From assembly GCF_003935425.1 (NCBI RefSeq), contig NZ_RHQN01000004.1:62001-126000 (forward strand): a DNA stretch of 64,000 bases, read 5' to 3'. Both the position numbers and the translations under genes were made by a program. The notes beneath the pieces are model-generated. The model was not told the DNA's origin. It worked only from the letters and a program-made list of their open reading frames with translations, and did not search any database. The stretch is from Pseudomonas sp. v388 (GTDB lineage: Bacteria > Pseudomonadota > Gammaproteobacteria > Pseudomonadales > Pseudomonadaceae). Each line of letters begins with the position of its first letter. The stretch's first letter is position 1. Of the stretch, positions 10,448-19,782 are shown piece after piece.

Positions 10448-12685
10448 ATGATCGTATTACCGGCTTATCAATCGAAGGCTCGTGATCACATGCCAAACTC
10501 AGTTGACCGCTCCAACGAGCGAGCGTCCCCTCAGGCCGGCGCCTCCCGCGCCGCAGTGGCAGGTACTGAACAGGCCCAGCAGGAAACCCTGTTGCAAGAG
10601 ACGACAGACCGTCTGGAACTGGCCCTGAGTTCGGCACAGATGGGTACGTGGGACTGGCACATTCCCAGCGCCATGCTGCATGCCTCGGCTCGCGCGGCGC
10701 AGTTGCACGGCCTGGAAGCGCTGCCGCTGCATGATCATTTCGAAACGTTTTTTGCCGGCGTGCCGCCACGGGCGCGGGAGCATATGCGTCGCGCGTGGCT
10801 GCACGTACTCAGCGATCACGACGATGACTTCCACCTCACCTATCGGGTTCCGCTGGGCGATGGCACCGCCCGTCTGCTGGAAGCCCGCGCTCGGGTGTAC
10901 CGCGATGAGCAGGACAGGCCTGTCCGCCTTTCCGGCACGCTGCTGGACATTACCCAGCAACGCGCCCAGGCCGCCCTGGAAGCCAGCGAAGCGAAATTCG
11001 CCAAGGCATTCCACTCCAGCCCCGACTCCATCACCATCACCGAGCTGGAGTCGGGCCGCTATCTGGAGGTCAACGACGGCTTCTATCGCCTGACCGGCTT
11101 CACGGCCGAGGACGTACTGGGCCGCACCGCCTATGAGATCGGCATCTGGAGCGACCGCCACCAGCGCCAGCGCATGATCGAGCAGCTTCGGCAGAACGGC
11201 ACCGTCCACCATCACGAAATGGTCGGCCGCGACAAACGGGGCGAGCCTTTGATCCTGGACGTTTCGGTGGAATCCATCACCCTGAACGAGACCGCCTGTC
11301 TGCTGATGATCGCCCGGGACATCGGCCAGTTGAAGAGCGCCCAGGCACAGATCCAGCATCTGGCCTATCACGACTCGCTGACCAACCTGCCCAACCGCGC
11401 ACTGCTCATGGACCGCCTCAGCCAGCAGCTGTCTCTGCTCCGCCACCACGACCTGCGGGGCGCGCTGCTGTTCCTGGACCTGGATCACTTCAAACACATC
11501 AATGACTCCCTCGGCCATCCGGTCGGCGACCGGGTACTCAAGGTGGTGACCGCGCGCCTGGAAGCCAGCGTGCGCCAGGAGGACACGGTCGCGCGCCTGG
11601 GCGGCGATGAGTTCGTGGTGCTGATCTGCGGCCTTGAGGGCAGCCACGATGAAGTCGAACGACAGGTGCGCGAACAGTCCGACACCTTGCGCCATCTGCT
11701 GGCCGAACCCATGTTCCTCGATGGCCATCGCCTGCAAGTCACGCCCAGCATCGGCGTGGCCCTGATCCCCGACCATGGCTCGACGCCGGCCGACCTGCTC
11801 AAACGGGCCGACATCGCGCTATATCGCGCCAAGGACACCGGCCGCAACACGACCCAGTTCTATCACAGCTCGATGCAGCAGGCCGCCAGCCAGCGCCTGC
11901 GCATGGAAAACGACCTGCGCCTGGCGCTGGCCCGCAACGAACTGCGCCTGCATTACCAGGCCCAGGTTGATGCGCGCGGTGAGCGGATCAACGGCGCCGA
12001 GGCCTTGCTGCGCTGGCAGCATCCGGAACAGGGGCTGCTGGCGCCCAGCGAGTTCATGCAGATACTCGAAGAAAGCGGCATGATCCTGGAAGTCGGCAGC
12101 TGGGTACTCGATGAAGCCTGCCGGTTGGCCGGCCAGTGGCTACGCCAGGGGCTGGTTCATGAAAACCGGTTCCTGATGGGTGTCAACGTCAGCCCGCGTC
12201 AGTTCCGCCAGGGCGATTTCGTCGAGCGGGTGCAGCGCAGCCTGCACCTGCATGACCTGCCGGCAGCGATGCTCAAGCTGGAGATCACCGAAGGCATCGT
12301 GATCCGCAATCTGGAGGACACCATCGCCAAGATGCAGCGCCTCAAGGATTTGGGTGTCAGCTTTGCGATGGACGACTTCGGCACGGGTTACTCATCGCTG
12401 ACGTACTTGAAGCGGCTACCGGTCGACACGCTGAAGATCGACCAGTCGTTCATCCAGCACGCCGCCATTGCGCCCAATGACACGGAAATCATCCGCACCA
12501 TCGTCGCGATGGCCCAAAGCCTGAGCCTGAACCTGATTGCCGAAGGCGTGGAGACAGCGGAGCAACTGGCGTTTCTCGAAGGTCTGGGCTGCCACTGCTA
12601 CCAGGGCTACCTGTTCAGCGAACCCCTGGTGGATTCAGACTTCGCAGCACTGCTGCGCCTGAACGCCCACCTGCGAACCGAGTGA
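10448..12685 (+). CDS. PAS-PAS-GGDEF-EAL cyclic-di-GMP signalling protein
   Basis: A 745-residue soluble protein with no clear membrane segment. Domains in order: a PAS/PAC-like region at about 50-180, a second PAS (SSPDSITITELESGRYLEVN) at about 190-300, GGDEF at about 305-470 and EAL at about 480-735. The cyclase motif is intact (RLGGDEFVVL) with an RxxD inhibitory site (RQED) exactly five residues before it. The phosphodiesterase motifs EALLRW, ITEG, DDFGTGYSSLTYLKRL and LIAEGVE are intact too, so both activities are possible, although in many such hybrids one dominates. The first ATG has GAGGTG upstream. A second ATG at 10490 is possible. It lies 21 bp after the LysR gene. The sensed signal is unknown. 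Confidence 0.93.
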   Translation: MIVLPAYQSKARDHMPNSVDRSNERASPQAGASRAAVAGTEQAQQETLLQETTDRLELALSSAQMGTWDWHIPSAMLHASARAAQLHGLEALPLHDHFETFFAGVPPRAREHMRRAWLHVLSDHDDDFHLTYRVPLGDGTARLLEARARVYRDEQDRPVRLSGTLLDITQQRAQAALEASEAKFAKAFHSSPDSITITELESGRYLEVNDGFYRLTGFTAEDVLGRTAYEIGIWSDRHQRQRMIEQLRQNGTVHHHEMVGRDKRGEPLILDVSVESITLNETACLLMIARDIGQLKSAQAQIQHLAYHDSLTNLPNRALLMDRLSQQLSLLRHHDLRGALLFLDLDHFKHINDSLGHPVGDRVLKVVTARLEASVRQEDTVARLGGDEFVVLICGLEGSHDEVERQVREQSDTLRHLLAEPMFLDGHRLQVTPSIGVALIPDHGSTPADLLKRADIALYRAKDTGRNTTQFYHSSMQQAASQRLRMENDLRLALARNELRLHYQAQVDARGERINGAEALLRWQHPEQGLLAPSEFMQILEESGMILEVGSWVLDEACRLAGQWLRQGLVHENRFLMGVNVSPRQFRQGDFVERVQRSLHLHDLPAAMLKLEITEGIVIRNLEDTIAKMQRLKDLGVSFAMDDFGTGYSSLTYLKRLPVDTLKIDQSFIQHAAIAPNDTEIIRTIVAMAQSLSLNLIAEGVETAEQLAFLEGLGCHCYQGYLFSEPLVDSDFAALLRLNAHLRTE

Positions 12686-12850
12686 CGCTACTGGAGCGAC
12701 CGGAGCGGCGATCCGCCATGCTCGCCAGGATGCCGCCATGTGCTGCGCTGACAGAGACTTTCGCCAGCAAGCTGGCTACAGATGATTGAAGTATGTCGCT
12801 GCCCCGACCGCATAGTGACGCCACGCCTTCACGGGCAAGTCCGTTCCCAC

Positions 12851-12886
12851 CAACAGAAAGGGCGCCGCCGGGCGCCCTTTCTGTTG
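12851..12886. terminator. Bidirectional hairpin between the GGDEF-EAL gene and hsp20
   Basis: A perfect 16-bp stem (CAACAGAAAGGGCGCC and its complement) with a GCCG loop lies between two convergent genes. There is a T-rich run only inside the stem ends, so it is a reasonable but not textbook terminator for both strands. The DNA before it (12,690-12,785) is a decayed REP-like stretch with no gene. Confidence 0.7.
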
Positions 12887-12895
12887 TGTTGCCGA

Positions 12896-13348
12896 TCAGT
12901 TGGCATCCTGCTCCAGGGTTTTCTGCCCGTTGAGCGGAATGCGCCGAGGCTTGGCCTCTTCCGGCACGTTTCGCACCAGATCGATATTCAGCAGGCCATG
13001 GGACAGATCCGCACCCTTGACTTCGATATTGTCCGCCAGGCGGAAAGCCAGCTTGAACTCGCGTCGGGCGATGCCCTGGTGCAGATAAGTCACGTTGTCG
13101 GCCTCGCGTTCGCGCTTGCTGCCGGTCACGGTCAGCACGCCTTTTTCAACCTGCAGGTCGAGGTCCTCATCCTGCATGCCTGCGGCGGCGATCACGATGC
13201 GGTATTGATCATCGGCATGCCGCTCCACATTGTAGGGAGGGTAGCCACTGGTCGAGTCGCTGCGACCTGCGGTTTCGAACAGGTCGTTGAAGCGATCGAA
13301 GCCCACTGAATGACGAAACAGTGGAGCCAGAGAAAATGCAGTCGTCAT
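12896..13348 (-). CDS. ibpA: Small heat-shock protein (Hsp20/IbpA type)
   Basis: A 150-residue small heat-shock protein, an ATP-independent holdase that keeps aggregating proteins refoldable. The N-terminus (MTTAFSLAPLFRHSVGFDRF) is that of IbpA. The alpha-crystallin domain runs from about residue 35 (YPPYNVERHADDQYRIVIA) to 130 (HGLLNIDLVRNVPEEAKPR). I start at the ATG at 13348 with AGGAGA upstream. A longer frame to 13426 would run through the thermometer hairpin. A sigma-32 type promoter and a hairpin over the ribosome-binding site lie just upstream, so heat control at both transcription and translation is expected. Confidence 0.95.
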   Translation of the reverse strand: MTTAFSLAPLFRHSVGFDRFNDLFETAGRSDSTSGYPPYNVERHADDQYRIVIAAAGMQDEDLDLQVEKGVLTVTGSKREREADNVTYLHQGIARREFKLAFRLADNIEVKGADLSHGLLNIDLVRNVPEEAKPRRIPLNGQKTLEQDAN

Positions 13349-13355
13349 GATAATT

Positions 13356-13373
13356 CTCCTGTTAGTCAGCGAG
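13356..13373 (-). promoter_or_regulatory. ROSE-like RNA thermometer hairpin
   Basis: In the mRNA, CUCGCUG pairs with CAGGAG across an ACUAA loop, leaving one bulged G. This is the U(U/C)GCU-against-AGGA pairing that defines ROSE elements. The sequestered AGGAG is the ribosome-binding site of the heat-shock gene, whose ATG begins 8 nt after it. Melting at high temperature would open translation. Pseudomonas ibpA genes are known to carry such elements. Confidence 0.8.
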
Positions 13374-13410
13374 TAGTGAGCGACCCGGTTTCGGCATCGC
13401 TTAATCCCGA

Positions 13411-13438
13411 AAATAGGGACGGCCATTCGCTTTTCAAG
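13411..13438 (-). promoter_or_regulatory. Sigma-32 type heat-shock promoter
   Basis: On the minus strand CTTGAAAA (13438-13431) is followed after 12 bp by CCCTATTT (13418-13411), a close match to the RpoH consensus (CTTGAAA, then CCCCATnT). The expected start near 13404 gives a leader of about 55 nt that includes the thermometer hairpin. Confidence 0.8.
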
Positions 13439-13447
13439 AGACTTTTT

Positions 13448-14416
13448 TCAGGCTTCGAACGACCGTTCGTCGGGTGAATAGCCGAGCAACGCACTGATGC
13501 GTTGGCAATCGGTTTCTCGGCGCAGCAAGTCGAACAACGCGGTGGCTTCAGGGTAGCTTTTGGTCAGCAGCACCAGCCATTGCTTGAGCCGTCCGGGCGC
13601 CTGGACCAGGGTCATCTTCGCCAGGCAGTCGCCCCAGAAGGTGCGCAGCATCGGTTGCAGTTCGGCCCAGGTCATCTCCACTACCTCTTCGCCCGCATTG
13701 GCGGCGGCGATCTGCCGGGCGAGGTCCGGGCGCGCCACCAGCCCGCGACCGATCATGATGTCCCGCGCGCCGCAGATTTCCCGGCAGCGGCGCCAGTCAT
13801 CGACGGTCCAGATCTCGCCATTGGCGACGACCGGCACCTTGACCACTTCCTGAATGCGCGCAATCCATTCCCAATGGGCCGGAGGCTTGTAGCCATCGAC
13901 CTTGGTCCGCGCATGGACGACGATGCGTTCGGCGCCGCCGTCGGCCAACGCCCGGGCGCAGTCCAGGGCCAGATCGGTGTTGTCGAACCCCAGGCGCATC
14001 TTGGCGGTCACCGGAATCGCCTTGGGCACCGCCCGGCGCACGTGTTCGAGGATGGTGTGCAGCAGCTCCGGCTCTTTAAGCAGAACCGCGCCGCCGCGGG
14101 AGCGATTGACGGTTTTGGCCGGGCAACCGAAATTCAGATCCATGACCGGCGCGCCCAGCTCACAGGCAAAGGCCGCGTTCTCCGCCAGGCACACCGGGTC
14201 GGAACCCAGCAACTGAAGGTGCAACGGGACGCCCGCGGCGGTCCTGGCATCGGTGTGCAGTTCGGAGGCCAGCTTGTAGAAGTACGCGGCCGGCATCAGC
14301 CGCTCGGACACCCGGATGAATTCGGTCACGCACCAGTCGATGCCGCCGACACGAGTCAGCACATTACGCAGGATGTCGTCGACCAACCCCTCCATGGGCG
14401 CCAGAGCAATTTGCAT
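13448..14416 (-). CDS. dusC: tRNA-dihydrouridine(16) synthase
   Basis: A 322-residue FMN-dependent Dus-family enzyme that reduces uridine in the tRNA D-loop, by family position at U16. The start of the barrel is [41 protein letters not shown] near residue 95 holds the catalytic cysteine. [29 protein letters not shown] and [12 protein letters not shown] are also diagnostic. The ATG at 14416 is preferred to one 9 bp upstream because it aligns with the family start. It follows the thioesterase gene by 29 bp. The hsp20 promoter lies just past its stop. Confidence 0.95.
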   Translation of the reverse strand: MQIALAPMEGLVDDILRNVLTRVGGIDWCVTEFIRVSERLMPAAYFYKLASELHTDARTAAGVPLHLQLLGSDPVCLAENAAFACELGAPVMDLNFGCPAKTVNRSRGGAVLLKEPELLHTILEHVRRAVPKAIPVTAKMRLGFDNTDLALDCARALADGGAERIVVHARTKVDGYKPPAHWEWIARIQEVVKVPVVANGEIWTVDDWRRCREICGARDIMIGRGLVARPDLARQIAAANAGEEVVEMTWAELQPMLRTFWGDCLAKMTLVQAPGRLKQWLVLLTKSYPEATALFDLLRRETDCQRISALLGYSPDERSFEA

Positions 14417-14445
14417 GGGACACACTCGAAAAAAAGTCCGGCAGT

Positions 14446-14907
14446 TTACTGTTCGGCGGCAAGATTGGAAACGTTGCCGTCAGCCAGCGCACGGCCGTAA
14501 CCGTCGATGAACTCGTTGGGCATGCGCTTGGGGCGACCGCTGGACAGTTCGATGCACACGAAAGCGGTTTGCGCCCGCAGTAACGTGACGCCGTCGCTGG
14601 GCCGGCGCAGTTGAAAGCGGCGGGTCATTTTCAGACGCCGATCCCAGTCGACGATCCAGGTGGCCAGCACCAGTTCGTCGTTTTCGTAGGCACTTGCCAG
14701 ATAATCGATCTCATGCCGGACCACTGCCATGGCGCGGTCCAGCCGCCGATATTCGGACAGATCCAGGCCAAGCTGCTGTGAGTGGCGCCAGGCGCAACGT
14801 TCCAGCCAGCTGACGTAGACGGCGTTGTTGGCGTGGCCAAGCCCGTCGATATCGTCGGCAGCGACTGAAAGGTCGATAGTGAAAGGCGTTGGCAGATCCC
14901 AGACCAT
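14446..14907 (-). CDS. Acyl-CoA thioesterase, hot-dog fold (YbgC/4HBT type)
   Basis: A 153-residue single hot-dog-fold protein. The family active-site region is visible as [22 protein letters not shown], where D/N and H positions match 4-hydroxybenzoyl-CoA thioesterase relatives. Mid-protein [20 protein letters not shown] is also typical. The likely activity is hydrolysis of small acyl-CoA thioesters, but the substrate is not known. It is upstream of dusC on the same strand with a 29-bp gap, so probably co-transcribed. Confidence 0.88.
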   Translation of the reverse strand: MVWDLPTPFTIDLSVAADDIDGLGHANNAVYVSWLERCAWRHSQQLGLDLSEYRRLDRAMAVVRHEIDYLASAYENDELVLATWIVDWDRRLKMTRRFQLRRPSDGVTLLRAQTAFVCIELSSGRPKRMPNEFIDGYGRALADGNVSNLAAEQ

Positions 14908-15025
14908 GCTTGCTCCTGTTCATGGATTCACGTGACGGGAGTGTAGCGTGGGGAACGGGGAGAATGTGGAGCTGCGCGGACAACAGCATCCGTATCCGTA
15001 AGAGAGGAAAAACCAAACCCCGGAA

Positions 15026-15060
15026 AAACAAAAGGGCCATTCAATAATCGAATGACCCTT
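15026..15060 (-). terminator. Terminator of the tRNA operon
   Basis: On the minus strand AAGGGTCATTC-GATTATT-GAATGGCCCTT forms a hairpin with one mismatch, followed by TTTTGTTTTT. It lies 23 bp past the last tRNA. Confidence 0.85.
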
Positions 15061-15082
15061 GGTCTCGCAGAGCGAGAAATCG

Positions 15083-15158
15083 TGGCGTCCCCTAGGGGAC
15101 TCGAACCCCTGTTACCGCCGTGAAAGGGCGGTGTCCTAGGCCACTAGACGAAGGGGAC
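15083..15158 (-). tRNA. tRNA-Glu (UUC), distal copy
   Basis: A 76-nt cloverleaf with encoded CCA. The acceptor stem GTCCCCT pairs with AGGGGAC. The anticodon stem CCGCC/GGCGG encloses the loop CTTTCAC with anticodon TTC. The T-arm has GGTTCGAGTCC. It is the fourth and last gene of the operon and is identical in sequence to the other tRNA-Glu at 15332. Confidence 0.98.
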
Positions 15159-15203
15159 GCAAAACCTTCTGTCAGATCCGCCTTATGGCGAACCCTGGCA
15201 AAT

Positions 15204-15279
15204 TGGTGGAGCTAAGCGGGATCGAACCGCTGACCTCCTGCATGCCATGCAGGCGCTCTCCCAGCTGAGCTATAGCCCC
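15204..15279 (-). tRNA. tRNA-Ala (GGC), second copy
   Basis: 76 nt with encoded CCA. The acceptor stem starts GGGGCTA, the D-arm is AGCTCAGCTGGGAGAGC, the anticodon loop ATGGCAT carries GGC, and the T-arm is GCGGTTCGATCCCGC. Same sequence as the copy at 15484. Confidence 0.98.
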
Positions 15280-15331
15280 GAATTTAACGCCCTGCGGCGG
15301 AGATCAACCTTGCGGCCTCACTCGGTGAAAC

Positions 15332-15407
15332 TGGCGTCCCCTAGGGGACTCGAACCCCTGTTACCGCCGTGAAAGGGCGGTGTCCTAGGCCACTAGACGA
15401 AGGGGAC
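15332..15407 (-). tRNA. tRNA-Glu (UUC), proximal copy
   Basis: 76 nt with encoded CCA and anticodon TTC in the loop CTTTCAC. Same sequence as the tRNA-Glu at 15083. The two Ala-Glu pairs form a tandem duplication with different spacers. Confidence 0.98.
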
Positions 15408-15483
15408 AAACCTTCTTTCTGATCGGATGCTGGTTTCCGATCGATTCAAGACCCCCGTGTTACCTGGCCTTGAACCTGAAATG

Positions 15484-15559
15484 TGGTGGAGCTAAGCGGG
15501 ATCGAACCGCTGACCTCCTGCATGCCATGCAGGCGCTCTCCCAGCTGAGCTATAGCCCC
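15484..15559 (-). tRNA. tRNA-Ala (GGC), first copy
   Basis: 76 nt with encoded CCA and anticodon GGC. It is the first gene of the operon and lies about 12 bp downstream of the predicted transcription start. Confidence 0.98.
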
Positions 15560-15578
15560 ACATCAGTGGACGGGGCGC

Positions 15579-15607
15579 ATGTTAAGCGTGAGTCGCTAAC
15601 CTGTCAA
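15579..15607 (-). promoter_or_regulatory. Sigma-70 promoter of the tRNA operon
   Basis: On the minus strand TTGACA (15607-15602) is followed by a 17-bp spacer and TAACAT (15584-15579). A very AT-rich stretch immediately upstream (15608-15640) looks like an UP element. The segment after the -10 box is GC-rich (GCGCCCCG), the discriminator type linked to stringent control of stable RNA. Confidence 0.88.
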
Positions 15608-15662
15608 ACTTATTTTTAACTTTTTTTAAAATTTTTCGTCGGCATAACAAACACTTACCCGT

Positions 15663-15684
15663 GACGCCCCGATTCCGGGGCGTC
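15663..15684 (-). terminator. Hairpin after gltX
   Basis: A 9-bp stem GACGCCCCG/CGGGGCGTC with a 4-nt loop lies 63 bp past the gltX stop. No T-run follows on the minus strand, so intrinsic termination would be weak. The tRNA promoter starts just beyond it. Confidence 0.5.
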
Positions 15685-15746
15685 GTCGACCACTGCATGC
15701 GCCCTACCCTGCGCACCTGCAGCGGTCGATCTGTCACACCGCTGTA

Positions 15747-17228
15747 TCAGGCGATCGCGCCCAACAGTTTTTCCCATTCCTTGTTTTCCTTCTTCGACAC
15801 GCCACCGAGCAGATCGATGGCCTGGCGCAGACGGAAGCGGGTCAGGTCAGGGCCGAGAATTTCCATGGCGTCCAGGACCGACACCGAGCTGGCTTGCCCG
15901 GTGATCGATGCAAACATTAACGGCATGGCATCGCGCAACTTGAGGCCCAGGCGCTCGACCACCGCCTGGATAACGGCCGTGATCGACTCTTTCTCCCACT
16001 GGCGCAGCGATTCCAGCTTCCAGAGAATCAGCTGCATCAGCTGGCGAACCTGCTCGGGCGACAGCTTCTTGTGCTCGAACAGCTTCGCATCCGGCGTGAC
16101 GCCACCCGCGAAGAAGAAGCTGGCCAAGGGTGCGATCTGACTGAAGGTCTCGACCCGGCCCTGCACGTGGGGTGCGATCTTCATCAGGTACTCGGGGTTC
16201 AGCGCCCAGGTCTGCACCCGCGTGGCGAACTCTTGCACCGGCAATTCGCGCAGCCACTGGCCGTTGAGCCAGGACAGTTTCTCGATATCGAAGATCGGCC
16301 CGCCCAGCGAGACGCGAGACAGGTCGAAGTTGTCGACCATTTCCTGCAGCGAGAACTTCTCACGCTCGTCAGGCATCGACCAGCCCATGCGGCCCAGGTA
16401 ATTGAGCATCGCTTCGGGCATGAAGCCCATGCGCTCGTAGAACGTCACCGACGTCGGGTTCTTGCGTTTGGACAGCTTGCTCTTGTCGGGGTTACGCAGC
16501 AGCGGCATGTAGCACAGCTGCGGCTTGTCCCAGCCGAAGTATTCGTAGAGCAGGATCAGCTTGGGCGCCGAAGGCAGCCACTCCTCGCCGCGCAGCACGT
16601 GGGTGATGCCCATCAGGTGGTCATCGACCACGTTGGCCAGGAAGTAGGTCGGCAGACCATCGGTCTTCATCAGCACCTGCATGTCCATGCGATCCCAAGG
16701 GATCTCGACGTCGCCACGCAGCAGGTCCGGCACCACGCAGACGCCTTCGGTCGGCACTTTCATGCGGATCACATGAGGCTCGCCGGCGGCCAGACGGCGC
16801 GCCACTTCTTCCTTGGAAAGCAGCAAGGAGCGGCCGTCGTAGCGCGGGGTTTCACCGCGGGCCATCTGTTCGGCGCGCATCTGATCCAGCTCTTCGGCAG
16901 TGCAGAAGCAGGGGAAGGCGTGACCCATGTCGACCAGTTGCCGGGCGTATTTCTGGTAGATATCGCCCCGCTCGCTCTGCCGGTACGGACCGTGCGGCCC
17001 GCCGACGTCAGGGCCTTCGCTCCATTCGATGCCCAGCCAGCGCAGCGCGTCGAAGATCTGCTGTTCGGACTCGCGGGTCGAGCGCAGCTGATCGGTGTCT
17101 TCAATGCGCAGAATGAACTCGCCGCCATGCTGCTTGGCAAAGCAGTAGTTGAAGAGCGCGATATACGCTGTGCCAACGTGAGGGTCGCCGGTGGGCGATG
17201 GCGCGATGCGGGTACGAACGGTGGTCAT
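15747..17228 (-). CDS. gltX: Glutamyl-tRNA synthetase
   Basis: A 493-residue class I aminoacyl-tRNA synthetase that charges tRNA-Glu. The HIGH-type motif is in [19 protein letters not shown] near residue 8, and the KMSKS-type motif is KLSKRKNP near 256. [12 protein letters not shown] is a family signature, and the C-terminal anticodon-binding part is full length. It is directly upstream of the operon holding two tRNA-Glu genes, its own substrates. The start codon ATG at 17228 has [12 protein letters not shown], as expected. Confidence 0.98.
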   Translation of the reverse strand: MTTVRTRIAPSPTGDPHVGTAYIALFNYCFAKQHGGEFILRIEDTDQLRSTRESEQQIFDALRWLGIEWSEGPDVGGPHGPYRQSERGDIYQKYARQLVDMGHAFPCFCTAEELDQMRAEQMARGETPRYDGRSLLLSKEEVARRLAAGEPHVIRMKVPTEGVCVVPDLLRGDVEIPWDRMDMQVLMKTDGLPTYFLANVVDDHLMGITHVLRGEEWLPSAPKLILLYEYFGWDKPQLCYMPLLRNPDKSKLSKRKNPTSVTFYERMGFMPEAMLNYLGRMGWSMPDEREKFSLQEMVDNFDLSRVSLGGPIFDIEKLSWLNGQWLRELPVQEFATRVQTWALNPEYLMKIAPHVQGRVETFSQIAPLASFFFAGGVTPDAKLFEHKKLSPEQVRQLMQLILWKLESLRQWEKESITAVIQAVVERLGLKLRDAMPLMFASITGQASSVSVLDAMEILGPDLTRFRLRQAIDLLGGVSKKENKEWEKLLGAIA

Positions 17229-17304
17229 GGAAAATCCCGAATAGGTCGATCAAGCGCGGAATGTTAACAGGCGCGGGGGTTGTGGCTCCAGCGATGGACA
17301 CACG

Positions 17305-17408
17305 GGGGAGCGGACTTGTCCGCGAAGACGTGTTTCAAGGCGCAGAAGATTCTGTGGATGCGCCGGCTTCTTCGCGGACAAGCGGAACCCCGCCCGGTCC
17401 GTTCCCAC
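17305..17408. repeat. REPIN between gltX and uvrB
   Basis: Two inverted REP units: GGGAGCGGACTTGTCCGCGAAGA at the left, then about 45 bp, then CTTCGCGGACAAGCGGA and GTCCGTTCCCA at the right. It has the same architecture as the elements inside the NRPS genes. It fills the 186-bp gap that must also carry the gltX promoter. Confidence 0.85.
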
Positions 17409-17414
17409 GCCCCA

Positions 17415-19430
17415 TCAGACCGCCAGCAAACGCTCACGCAATTTGCCGATCTCGTCGCGCATCTGCGCGGCGGCTTCGAATTCCAGGTCGCGGGCCAGTT
17501 GGTACATTTTCTCTTCCAGCTGGCGGATGCGCTTGGTGATCTCGCTGGGCGAACGCAGTTCGTTTTCGTACTTGGCGTTCTCTTCCGCCGCCTTGGCCAT
17601 GCCCTTGCGCTTCTTGCTGCGCGAACCCGGCACGGTGGCGCCTTCGAGGATATCGGCCACGTCCCTGGATACGCCGATAGGCGTGATGCCGTTGGCCTCG
17701 TTAAAAGCGATCTGCTTCTCGCGGCGACGCTCGGTTTCGTTGATGGCGCGTTCCATGGAGCCGGTCATGCGATCGGCATACAAAATCGCCCGGCCCTTGA
17801 GATTGCGCGCCGCTCGGCCGATGGTCTGGATCAGCGAGCGGTCGGAACGCAGGAAGCCTTCCTTGTCGGCATCCAGAATCGCCACCAGCGCCACTTCCGG
17901 CATGTCCAGGCCTTCGCGCAGCAGGTTGATCCCCACCACCACGTCGAACGTCCCCAGACGCAGGTCACGAATGATCTCGACCCGTTCGACCGTATCGATG
18001 TCCGAGTGCAGATAGCGGACCTTCGCTCCATGATCGGCCAGGTAATCGGTCAAGTCTTCGGCCATGCGCTTGGTCAGCACGGTGACCAGCACCCGCTCAT
18101 CCTTGGCCACGCATTTATTGATCTCCGACAGCAGGTCGTCCACCTGGGTCAGCGCGGGACGGACTTCCACCAGCGGGTCCACCAGACCGGTAGGCCTGAC
18201 GACCTGTTCGATGATGCGCCCGGCGTGTTCGGCTTCATAGTTGCCAGGCGTGGCCGAAACGAAGATGGTCTGCGGGCTGACGGCTTCCCATTCGTCGAAA
18301 CGCATCGGCCGGTTGTCCAGCGCCGAGGGCAGACGGAAACCGTATTCCACCAGGGTTTCCTTACGGGACCTGTCGCCTTTGTACATGGCACCGACCTGGG
18401 AAACACTGACGTGCGACTCGTCGATCACCAGCAGCGCGTCGGGCGGCAGATAGTCGTACAGCGTCGGCGGTGGCGCGCCGGATGGACGGCCCGACAGGTA
18501 GCGCGAGTAGTTTTCGATGCCGTTGCAGTAGCCCAGCTCCAGCATCATTTCCAGGTCGAAACGGGTGCGCTGCTCCAGGCGCTGGGCTTCCACCAGCTTG
18601 TTCTGGCTGCGCAGATATTCCAGGCGCTCTTGCAGCTCGACCTTGATGCCTTCCATCGCTTCGAGCAGCGTTTCGCGGGGCGTCACGTAGTGGCTCTTGG
18701 GGTAGAAGGTAAAGCGCGGCAGCTTGCGAATCACTTCGCCGGTCAGCGGATCGAACGCCGACAGGCTCTCGACCTCGTCGTCGAACAACTCCACGCGGAT
18801 CGCTTCCAGGTCCGATTCGGCGGGATAGATATCGATCACATCACCGCGCACCCGGAACGTGGCGCGGGCAAAGTCCATATCGTTACGGGTGTATTGCAGG
18901 TCCGCCAGGCGGCGCAGCAAGGCGCGCTGGTCGAGTTTGTCGCCACGGTCGATGTGCAGGACCATGCGCAGATAGGTTTCCGGGCTGCCCAGGCCATAGA
19001 TGCACGACACGGTAGTGACGATGATTGCGTCCTTGCGTTCCAGCAGCGCTTTGGTCGCCGACAGTCGCATCTGTTCGATATGGTCGTTGATCGATGCGTC
19101 CTTCTCGATGAAGGTGTCCGATGACGGCACATAGGCTTCGGGCTGGTAGTAGTCGTAGTACGAGACGAAATACTCGACCGCATTGTTCGGGAAGAATGCC
19201 TTGAACTCGCCGTACAGCTGGGCCGCCAGGGTCTTGTTCGGGGCCAGCACCAGGGTCGGACGCTTCACCTGGGAAATGACGTTGGCGATGCTGAAGGTCT
19301 TGCCCGAGCCGGTCACGCCGAGCAGCGTCTGGTGCGCGAGGCCCGCCTCGATGCCTTCGACCATCAGGCGGATGGCTTCGGGCTGATCGCCGGCCGGCTT
19401 GAAACGGGTGACGAGCTGGAACTCGGACAT
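17415..19430 (-). CDS. uvrB: Excinuclease ABC subunit B
   Basis: A 671-residue nucleotide-excision-repair helicase-like protein that loads from UvrA, verifies damage and recruits UvrC. Walker [15 protein letters not shown] is near residue 40, the beta-hairpin signature [12 protein letters not shown] near 93, and the DEAD-type box [10 protein letters not shown] near 340. [15 protein letters not shown] is in helicase domain 3, and a C-terminal UVR motif ([20 protein letters not shown]) contacts UvrC. The length is normal. I see no clear LexA box in the upstream gap. Confidence 0.98.
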   Translation of the reverse strand: MSEFQLVTRFKPAGDQPEAIRLMVEGIEAGLAHQTLLGVTGSGKTFSIANVISQVKRPTLVLAPNKTLAAQLYGEFKAFFPNNAVEYFVSYYDYYQPEAYVPSSDTFIEKDASINDHIEQMRLSATKALLERKDAIIVTTVSCIYGLGSPETYLRMVLHIDRGDKLDQRALLRRLADLQYTRNDMDFARATFRVRGDVIDIYPAESDLEAIRVELFDDEVESLSAFDPLTGEVIRKLPRFTFYPKSHYVTPRETLLEAMEGIKVELQERLEYLRSQNKLVEAQRLEQRTRFDLEMMLELGYCNGIENYSRYLSGRPSGAPPPTLYDYLPPDALLVIDESHVSVSQVGAMYKGDRSRKETLVEYGFRLPSALDNRPMRFDEWEAVSPQTIFVSATPGNYEAEHAGRIIEQVVRPTGLVDPLVEVRPALTQVDDLLSEINKCVAKDERVLVTVLTKRMAEDLTDYLADHGAKVRYLHSDIDTVERVEIIRDLRLGTFDVVVGINLLREGLDMPEVALVAILDADKEGFLRSDRSLIQTIGRAARNLKGRAILYADRMTGSMERAINETERRREKQIAFNEANGITPIGVSRDVADILEGATVPGSRSKKRKGMAKAAEENAKYENELRSPSEITKRIRQLEEKMYQLARDLEFEAAAQMRDEIGKLRERLLAV

Positions 19431-19782
19431 AAATAACCTCTCAGTTCGGGTGCGCAGATCCGGCGCCCAACAGACTCGCTCGTAAAACAGACGCCGACGC
19501 CTTCTCCCGTCGGGGAAAGACGTAGCCGGTAGAGTGAGATAACCCTCTAGATGGAGCCATATCCTCGCCTTTCAAGCCACGCATTGCATCAACGGTTAAA
19601 AGATTGAGGCCACAGGCTGACGAACGTTCTGCAAATCGTGCAAAAAACCTCGCAAAAAAGCCCTGGAGCCTGTCGCCCCTCTCCGGGATGCTCTCTATAC
19701 TGTGTCCCCGCTTGTGCACTGTTCTGGCGCATTCAGCCGGAGCGGTTTCCCCTTCCCTCTTCATTCAGAGCTGCCGCAAACA
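19431..19782. other. Divergent intergenic region between uvrB and the aminotransferase gene
   Basis: This 352-bp stretch holds no gene I can support. It contains A-rich runs around 19,640-19,660 and a TATACT hexamer at 19,696-19,701 that could be the -10 box of the aminotransferase promoter, with only a poor -35. No repeat or operator was recognised. Confidence 0.5.

Noticed and set aside
15083-15559. The duplicated tRNA block as an attachment site of an integrated element
   Set aside because: There is no integrase, no partial tRNA copy and no foreign-looking DNA nearby. It is a complete tandem gene duplication.
19431-19600. LexA (SOS) box in front of uvrB
   Set aside because: Several CTG and CAG triplets are present but none with the required spacing and AT-rich centre.
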